From: Clostridia bacterium
GTDB taxonomy: Bacteria; Bacillota; Clostridia; Christensenellales; Maliibacteriaceae
DNA length: 18,490 nucleotides
Assembly (NCBI GenBank): GCA_017935825.1
Contig: JAGBGW010000233.1
Span: 1-18,490, forward strand
Direction of reading: 5' to 3'
The first letter of the stretch is position 1. Every line of letters begins with the position of its first letter. This document shows positions 15,036 through 18,490 of this stretch, piece by piece. The notes beneath the pieces are model-generated. The model did no database searches and had not been told where the DNA came from. It was given only the letters and a program-made list of their open reading frames with translations. Both the position numbers and the translations under genes were made by a program.

Positions 15036-16430
15036 ATGTACTACTGCTTGTTTTTGATCCCGCTTATCTTTCTTGCGGTGATTGTATTTCGTGCCGTGGC
15101 AGCACCCAGTCCCCACGTACGCATCGCACCGCTTGTGGAGGGTTCCCTACCCAAGTTTTCCCTGCCCCAGGCGGAAGAAAGTGCTGTACAGTTGTGTGAA
15201 GGGAATGATGCAGAACTATCATCCGCAGACGATACACTGTACGCTCTTTTACCTTCTCAGGAAGAAAAGCAGACACTTCTTTGCTGTGCTGCACGTTATG
15301 CTCCCGATGCATTTGAATCTTTTATTGAAGTATCCTATCCCCTGCTATCCACTGCGGCAAAAACGCGAGTGGTGGGCAGATCTCTCTATTTGGAACTGCC
15401 CGTTGAGACCGATCTTTTGCCCGTGGTCTGCGCCGTACAGATGGATGTGCCCGACGCCTCCATCACCGCGCAAAGCCGCAATCCTTTCTTTTTTGCAGGC
15501 GGTCAGTTTGACGGTCCGCCCCGTGCCATTGCCATGTTGGATGCATTGGAAAACGTGCTGCGGCAGGGCGGTAAACTGAAACGAGGCTTAACATTTGTAT
15601 TCCTCCACGATCAAAACGATACGCAAGTCGTCCTGCAGGATCTGCAGCAAAACGGTCAGGCTTATGCCTGCGTCCTTTGCGAAGGCGGTCACATCGCACA
15701 ATTTGGTAGAAACAAGAAAAACCGCATTGCCGCCGTAGGCATAGGTACAAGGACGCAGGCCATGTTTCACATGCACAGCATCTCCGACGATTGTGCCAAT
15801 ACAAAAAGCAGCAATTGCGCGCTGCATATGCTGGCACAGGCAGTCCTGTATTTGGAAGACCCTTCGTTTTCTCCCCGCCTGGATTCCGCAAGTCGTCAGT
15901 TTGCAAAAAGTGCACTGTACGAAAACGGTTTCTTCAGTCGCATGCTGGCAATGAATCCCCGCGTATTCGCACCTATTGTGTTAAAAATTCTTGGCAAATA
16001 CGGTGGCGAAAACTGTGCCCGAAACCAGGCGGTGGTCACCAATTTGTTGGCAAGCCGCACGGGAGCTTTGGATATCGAAAGCGGTGCAGACATCGATTGT
16101 ATTTTGGCACCACACGAATCCGTGATCCGCTTTGAAAAAAAGCTGCGCAAGCGCATCAATGACGACCGCATTGCGCTGGAACTGGTCCACGCAGATGAAG
16201 CCCATATTTATGCAGATGTAACCTCCTTCGGCTATAAAGCCGTACAAAAAGCCGTGGCGCTTTCCTTCCCCAACACCAACGCGGCACCCGTGGTTATGAT
16301 CGATGCCCCCCTTGCAAAGGCACTTCGTCCCCTTTGTGCCTGTACACTGGCATTTTCTCCCTACGGAGAAGATTTTGGCGGCAACACGCAATGTACATTC
16401 TTTGAAAACTTTTTCCTGCAACTTTGCTGA
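15036..16430 (+). CDS. Membrane-anchored M20-peptidase-like protein lacking metal ligands
   Basis: A 464-residue protein with an N-terminal membrane anchor (residues 2-22). The rest follows the layout of M20 carboxypeptidases of the PM20D1/Cps1 group: a strand-rich catalytic half, an inserted lid region about 235-345, and an FSP motif near the end. The metal-site motifs are degenerate. The usual HMDVVP is QMDVPD at 135-140, the GRGxxDDK region is AGGQFDGPP with D159 kept, and the catalytic HDEE is HDQN at 191-194. The DEGG is CEGG at 215-218. The GTDxRHY before RFSP is APLAKAL, and the later HGxNE is GGNTQ. This points to a pseudoenzyme with a binding or structural role. GGAGG (15025-15029) precedes the ATG. 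The frame is intact, so it is not a decaying pseudogene. The homology is my own motif alignment. Confidence 0.75.
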   Translation: MYYCLFLIPLIFLAVIVFRAVAAPSPHVRIAPLVEGSLPKFSLPQAEESAVQLCEGNDAELSSADDTLYALLPSQEEKQTLLCCAARYAPDAFESFIEVSYPLLSTAAKTRVVGRSLYLELPVETDLLPVVCAVQMDVPDASITAQSRNPFFFAGGQFDGPPRAIAMLDALENVLRQGGKLKRGLTFVFLHDQNDTQVVLQDLQQNGQAYACVLCEGGHIAQFGRNKKNRIAAVGIGTRTQAMFHMHSISDDCANTKSSNCALHMLAQAVLYLEDPSFSPRLDSASRQFAKSALYENGFFSRMLAMNPRVFAPIVLKILGKYGGENCARNQAVVTNLLASRTGALDIESGADIDCILAPHESVIRFEKKLRKRINDDRIALELVHADEAHIYADVTSFGYKAVQKAVALSFPNTNAAPVVMIDAPLAKALRPLCACTLAFSPYGEDFGGNTQCTFFENFFLQLC

Positions 16431-16438
16431 TAGAATTC

Positions 16439-16470
16439 AAAAAGCCGTTCTTTTTACAGAACGGCTTTTT
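16439..16470. terminator. Bidirectional terminator between convergent genes
   Basis: A perfect 13-bp stem (16439-16451 with 16458-16470; core GCCGTTCT/AGAACGGC) with a 6-base loop. A-runs on one side and T-runs on the other serve both the M20-like gene and the trx unit on the opposite strand. Confidence 0.9.
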
Positions 16471-16472
16471 CT

Positions 16473-16679
16473 TTATTCTTCTTTTGACTCATCTTCTCTT
16501 TTGGAGAACATCACCGACACAAGGTAGCCAACCACCGCCATCCATGCAGTGGCGATCCAGGGATTGGATGTGATAGGACAGCTGCCTGATTTACAGCCGA
16601 TGAAATAATAGTAGGCAAAACCGAATGCCGCGCCGCCCAGGGTACATGCCACGGGCAAGATCCATTTATTCTTCTTCAC
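16473..16679 (-). CDS. Small membrane protein, DUF6132-like
   Basis: A 68-residue protein starting at GTG (16679), just after the TAA of the Trx-TrxR fusion with one base between. AGGAG inside the last codons of that gene gives a site nine bases upstream, so translation is coupled. It has two membrane helices, about residues 6-26 and 41-58. The loop between them holds GCKSGSCPITSNP with C29 and C34, the hallmark I associate with DUF6132. The C-terminus is highly charged. The cysteine pair next to a thioredoxin system suggests a membrane redox partner, which is an inference. A longer reading of the same frame up to 16895 runs through the reductase gene and is not real. Confidence 0.8.
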   Translation of the reverse strand: MKKNKWILPVACTLGGAAFGFAYYYFIGCKSGSCPITSNPWIATAWMAVVGYLVSVMFSKREDESKEE

Positions 16680-16680
16680 T

Positions 16681-17940
16681 TTACTGTTCTCCTGCCAGAT
16701 ACTCCTCTGCCATGTGTACTGCCATTGCGCCGTCTGCCACGGCGGTGACCACCTGACGCAGCAGCTTGGTGCGCACATCGCCCACCGCATAGACACCGGG
16801 GACGTTGGTCTGGGTGGTCTCACCTGCGACGATGTAGCCTGCATTATCCAGTTCCACCTGACCTGCAAGGCCTTCCGTAGCAGGCTTTCTGCCAACGCTT
16901 ACAAACACACCGTCTACCGCGATTTCCGTCGTTTCGCCGCTGTTAACATCTTTCAGACGAAGACCCGTCAGGCGCTCGTCAAAAAGCAATTCCTCCACCA
17001 CGGTGTTCCAGCGCATTTCCACGTTTTCTGCCTTCATCAACGGATCGTGGTAAACCTTCGTTGCGCGAAGGGAATCTCTTCTGTGTACAAGGATGACCTT
17101 CTTTGCGATGCGACTAAGCAGCAGTGCATCTGCCGCAGCGGAGTTGCCGCCGCCCACCACAGCCACGGTCTTGCCCTTGTAGAACATACCGTCGCATGCC
17201 GCGCAGTAAGCAACGCCGCGACCGATCAGTTCCTTTTCATTCTCCACTCCCAGTTCTCTGGGATTTGCCCCCGTTGCAAGCACGATGGTCTTGCCATAGG
17301 AGGTGCCTTCGCTGGTCTCCACGGATTTGGGGTTGTCGTTGAGATGGAAACTTTTCACTTCTGCATTCTTTGTCTTTGCACCGAAGCGTTCCGCCTGCCG
17401 CTGCATCTGATCGCCCAGTTCGAAACCACCCACACCTTCCACGAAACCGGGATAGTTGTCGATCTGGTGGGTCAGCGCCATCTGGCCGCCTGCGGAGAGT
17501 TTTTCGATGACCAGAGTCTCAAGCCCTGCACGGGATGCGTACAGCGCCGCCGTGTAACCGCCGGGGCCGCCGCCGATGACCAGCATGTCATATACTTTAT
17601 CCTGCGTTTTCTTCTTCGGTACAGGTACAATATCGCGAAGGAATTCCTCGATCGCTGCCTTGGATTCGGGTGCCACAGTGGAATCCACGATTTCGCCGTC
17701 CACATACAGGCGCAGCGTGGGGATCAGTTCCACGCCAAGGTCGTCCCAAAGGTCGTCGGATTCATCCATGTCAAGTTTTACCACATCCAGCACGCCTGCG
17801 TATTCTTCCCGCAATTGCTCGATGGCGGGGTTGATCTTTTTGCAGTGCGGGCACCAGGGCGCCCAGAAGTCCACCAAAAACGTCTTCCTGGATTCGATCA
17901 GCTCTTTCAGCTGTGCGGAGTTGATATTCATAGCTGCCAT
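16681..17940 (-). CDS. trxB: Thioredoxin-thioredoxin reductase fusion (thioredoxin at the N-terminus)
   Basis: A 419-residue fusion of a complete thioredoxin (about residues 1-105) and a complete low-molecular-weight thioredoxin reductase (about 116-419). The thioredoxin active site is WCPHC (C30, C33) rather than the usual WCGPC, and the IP of the cis-proline loop is at 73-74. The reductase has the FAD motif GGGPGG at 123-128, the redox CAACD (C246, C249), the NADPH motif GGGNSA at 263-268, HRRDSLR at 286-292 and the FAD-binding GDVR at 387-390. It should pass electrons from NADPH via FAD to its own thioredoxin domain or to other proteins. The ATG at 17940 is preceded by AAAGGGG at nine bases. 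A DUF6132-like gene follows. Confidence 0.95.
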   Translation of the reverse strand: MAAMNINSAQLKELIESRKTFLVDFWAPWCPHCKKINPAIEQLREEYAGVLDVVKLDMDESDDLWDDLGVELIPTLRLYVDGEIVDSTVAPESKAAIEEFLRDIVPVPKKKTQDKVYDMLVIGGGPGGYTAALYASRAGLETLVIEKLSAGGQMALTHQIDNYPGFVEGVGGFELGDQMQRQAERFGAKTKNAEVKSFHLNDNPKSVETSEGTSYGKTIVLATGANPRELGVENEKELIGRGVAYCAACDGMFYKGKTVAVVGGGNSAAADALLLSRIAKKVILVHRRDSLRATKVYHDPLMKAENVEMRWNTVVEELLFDERLTGLRLKDVNSGETTEIAVDGVFVSVGRKPATEGLAGQVELDNAGYIVAGETTQTNVPGVYAVGDVRTKLLRQVVTAVADGAMAVHMAEEYLAGEQ

Positions 17941-17969
17941 TTTTGTCAGCCCCTTTCTTCTTTTTCCTG

Positions 17970-17980
17970 ATTATAGTATA
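17970..17980 (-). promoter_or_regulatory. Candidate -10 element for the trx unit
   Basis: On the - strand the sequence reads TATACTATAAT, offering two overlapping -10 boxes (TATACT 17980-17975, TATAAT 17975-17970) about 30-40 bases before the ATG. No clear -35 box is seen; an A-rich run lies just upstream. Confidence 0.45.
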
Positions 17981-18001
17981 CTCGCAATCCAGGATTTTTT
18001 C

Positions 18002-18016
18002 TGTGATAAAATCACA
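18002..18016. promoter_or_regulatory. Palindrome upstream of the trx promoter, possible operator
   Basis: TGTGAT-AAA-ATCACA is a perfect 15-base palindrome about 25-30 bases upstream of the -10 box on the - strand, where a regulator would overlap the -35 region. The half-site resembles CRP/FNR-type TGTGA but the spacing (five bases) differs. It may instead be a diverged member of the adjoining TGTGAAATA array. Confidence 0.35.
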
Positions 18017-18030
18017 AAAATGAGGACATG

Positions 18031-18210
18031 AGTGAAATATTTTCCTGATGGAAAATGTGAAATAATTCACTACGTGAATTGTGAAATATTGCATCTTCGT
18101 TGCAATGTGAAATAAAATTCGCCTTCTTCACATTTGCAAAGCAAATATTTCACAGCACAGCTATTTCACATGGCAAAGCCATATTTCACTCGCCGAAGGC
18201 GAATTTCACT
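18031..18210. repeat. Array of GTGAAATA repeats alternating with small hairpins
   Basis: Four forward copies of (T/A)GTGAAATA start at 18031, 18056, 18080 and 18106. Five inverted copies (TATTTCAC(A/T) or partial) end at 18132, 18154, 18170, 18190 and 18210. Almost every gap between copies is itself a short palindrome of different sequence: TTTTCC/GGAAAA (18040-18055), ATTCAC/GTGAAT (18065-18079), TTGCA/TGCAA (18089-18105), ATTTGC/GCAAAT (18132-18146), AGC/GCT (18154-18162), ATGGC/GCCAT (18170-18182) and TCGCC/GGCGA (18190-18202). ATTCGCC (18117-18123) lacks a local partner but matches GGCGAAT (18198-18204). The two halves are inverted relative to each other, so the whole can also fold on itself. 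No gene lies in 17941-18390; this array fills most of its left part. Confidence 0.85.
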
Positions 18211-18211
18211 G

Positions 18212-18245
18212 AAAAAAGCCCTTGTCTTTCGACAAGGGCTTTTTT
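18212..18245. terminator. Strong bidirectional terminator next to the repeat array
   Basis: A 15-bp stem made of six A, GCCCTTGTC (18218-18226), loop TTTC, GACAAGGGC (18231-18239) and six T. It isolates the repeat array and trx promoter from transcription coming from the tRNA side. Confidence 0.85.
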
Positions 18246-18247
18246 CC

Positions 18248-18303
18248 TGGCGGAGCGGGTGGGATGCTCTCACGGCTTCGCCGCTTAGACTACGACGAAC
18301 CCA
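18248..18303 (-). pseudogene. Partial duplicate of the tRNA-Ser 3' end
   Basis: Bases 18248-18265 are identical to 18391-18408, the CCA end, acceptor strand and first part of the T arm of the tRNA-Ser gene on the complement. After about 30 unrelated bases, CGAACCCA (18296-18303) matches the continuation of the tRNA T arm (18410-18417). This looks like a tRNA 3' fragment interrupted in its T loop, or a repeat that targets tRNA ends. The rest of the tRNA is absent. Confidence 0.5.
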
Positions 18304-18323
18304 TTTGCTGCGCAAATGGGTTC
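18297..18323. repeat. Perfect 12-bp hairpin beside the tRNA fragment
   Basis: GAACCCATTTGC (18297-18308) and GCAAATGGGTTC (18312-18323) are separated by TGC. No T-run follows, so it is not an obvious terminator. Its left arm overlaps the tRNA-like CGAACCCA. Confidence 0.7.
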
Positions 18324-18356
18324 TCTTCGATCCACCCAACTACAGCAAAAGCAACA

Positions 18357-18387
18357 AACATCCACCCATCCTGGGTGGATGTTTTTT
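18357..18387. terminator. Terminator downstream of tRNA-Ser (bidirectional hairpin)
   Basis: A 12-bp stem (AACATCCACCCA 18357-18368, TGGGTGGATGTT 18372-18383) lies just after the tRNA 3' end on the complement. T-rich sequence follows on both strands: TTTTTT on +, TTGTTGCTTTT on -. Confidence 0.75.
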
Positions 18388-18390
18388 GCT

Positions 18391-18480
18391 TGGCGGAGCG
18401 GGTGGGATTCGAACCCACGTGGGCTTGTGACCCAAAACGCTTTCGAGGCGTCCCCGTTATGACCACTTCGATACCGCTCC
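18391..18480 (-). tRNA. tRNA-Ser (anticodon CGA)
   Basis: A 90-base class II tRNA read on the complement from 18480 to the encoded CCA ending at 18391. The acceptor stem GGAGCGG pairs with CCGCTCC, followed by discriminator G and CCA. The anticodon loop is CTCGAAA with anticodon CGA (plus-strand TCG at 18443-18445), reading the Ser codon UCG. The long variable arm TGGG-TCACAAG-CCCA is typical of tRNA-Ser. The T arm is GTGGG-TTCGAAT-CCCAC. The D stem is short and includes a G-U pair. Confidence 0.95.
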
Positions 18481-18490
18481 ATAAAGGGGG

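Noticed and set aside
16473..16895. 140-residue version of the DUF6132-like protein
   Set aside because: The first half is an out-of-frame reading of the reductase gene; the GTG at 16679 with its own ribosome site is the real start.
16714..17970. 418-codon open frame on the + strand opposite the Trx-TrxR gene
   Set aside because: It is a Cys/His-rich shadow without any family resemblance.
18031..18210. CRISPR array
   Set aside because: Repeats are only nine bases, orientation flips, spacers are short palindromes of unequal length, and there are no cas genes.
18134..18430. 98-residue open frame on the + strand ending in GGIRTHVGL
   Set aside because: It runs through the hairpins and the antisense of the tRNA; the ending is the usual tRNA-derived false protein tail.
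18285..18482. 65-residue open frame on the - strand (MERYRSGHNG...)
   Set aside because: It is a translation of the tRNA-Ser gene, a well-known type of false gene.

Overview
The window is a stretch of ordinary chromosome from a Firmicute, most likely class Clostridia (an Oscillospirales-type gut anaerobe is my best guess). The reasons are strong AAGGAGG ribosome-binding sites, Gram-positive-style promoters and terminators, housekeeping proteins of clostridial flavour, and a moderately GC-rich coding bias that leaves very long open frames on the antisense strand. I saw no phage, transposase, CRISPR or plasmid functions.

Left part, mostly + strand (1-8438): the nearly complete glutamyl-tRNA synthetase gene gltX, a MATE-family exporter, the tRNA 2-thiouridylase mnmA, and a YgiQ-type radical SAM protein with a very basic C-terminal tail. 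A nested palindromic element (6100-6168) follows. Then come a PHP-domain phosphoesterase with an AllA-like small protein, and a TerB-like helical protein with its own promoter. Terminators separate most of these units.

Middle part, - strand (8494-13941): reading leftward, an operon lysA, NYN-LOTUS RNA-binding protein, glnS. A glnS terminator follows, then a visibly AT-richer two-gene unit: a small protein with a Myb/SANT-like C-terminus, and a polytopic membrane protein. tRNA charging and modification recur across the window (gltX, mnmA, glnS, a tRNA-Ser gene and a probable RNA-binding NYN-LOTUS protein).

Right part: a divergent promoter region (13942-14210) leads rightward to a zinc-ribbon/TPR-like/membrane protein and a membrane-anchored protein that looks like an M20 (PM20D1/Cps1-type) peptidase with nearly all its metal ligands replaced. 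Convergent to it, on the - strand, are an N-terminal thioredoxin-thioredoxin reductase fusion with a WCPHC active site and a 68-residue DUF6132-like membrane protein translated from GTG.

The right edge (17941-18490) is the most structured non-coding part. It holds a 15-bp palindrome near the trx promoter and an array of nine 9-base GTGAAATA-type repeats, four forward then five inverted, alternating with short hairpins of differing sequence. After these come a strong terminator, an 18-bp duplicate of the tRNA-Ser 3' end, a 12-bp perfect hairpin, another terminator and the tRNA-Ser(CGA) gene. The best candidates for something undescribed are the repeat-hairpin array, the pseudo-peptidase with its zinc-ribbon neighbour, and the Trx-TrxR fusion.
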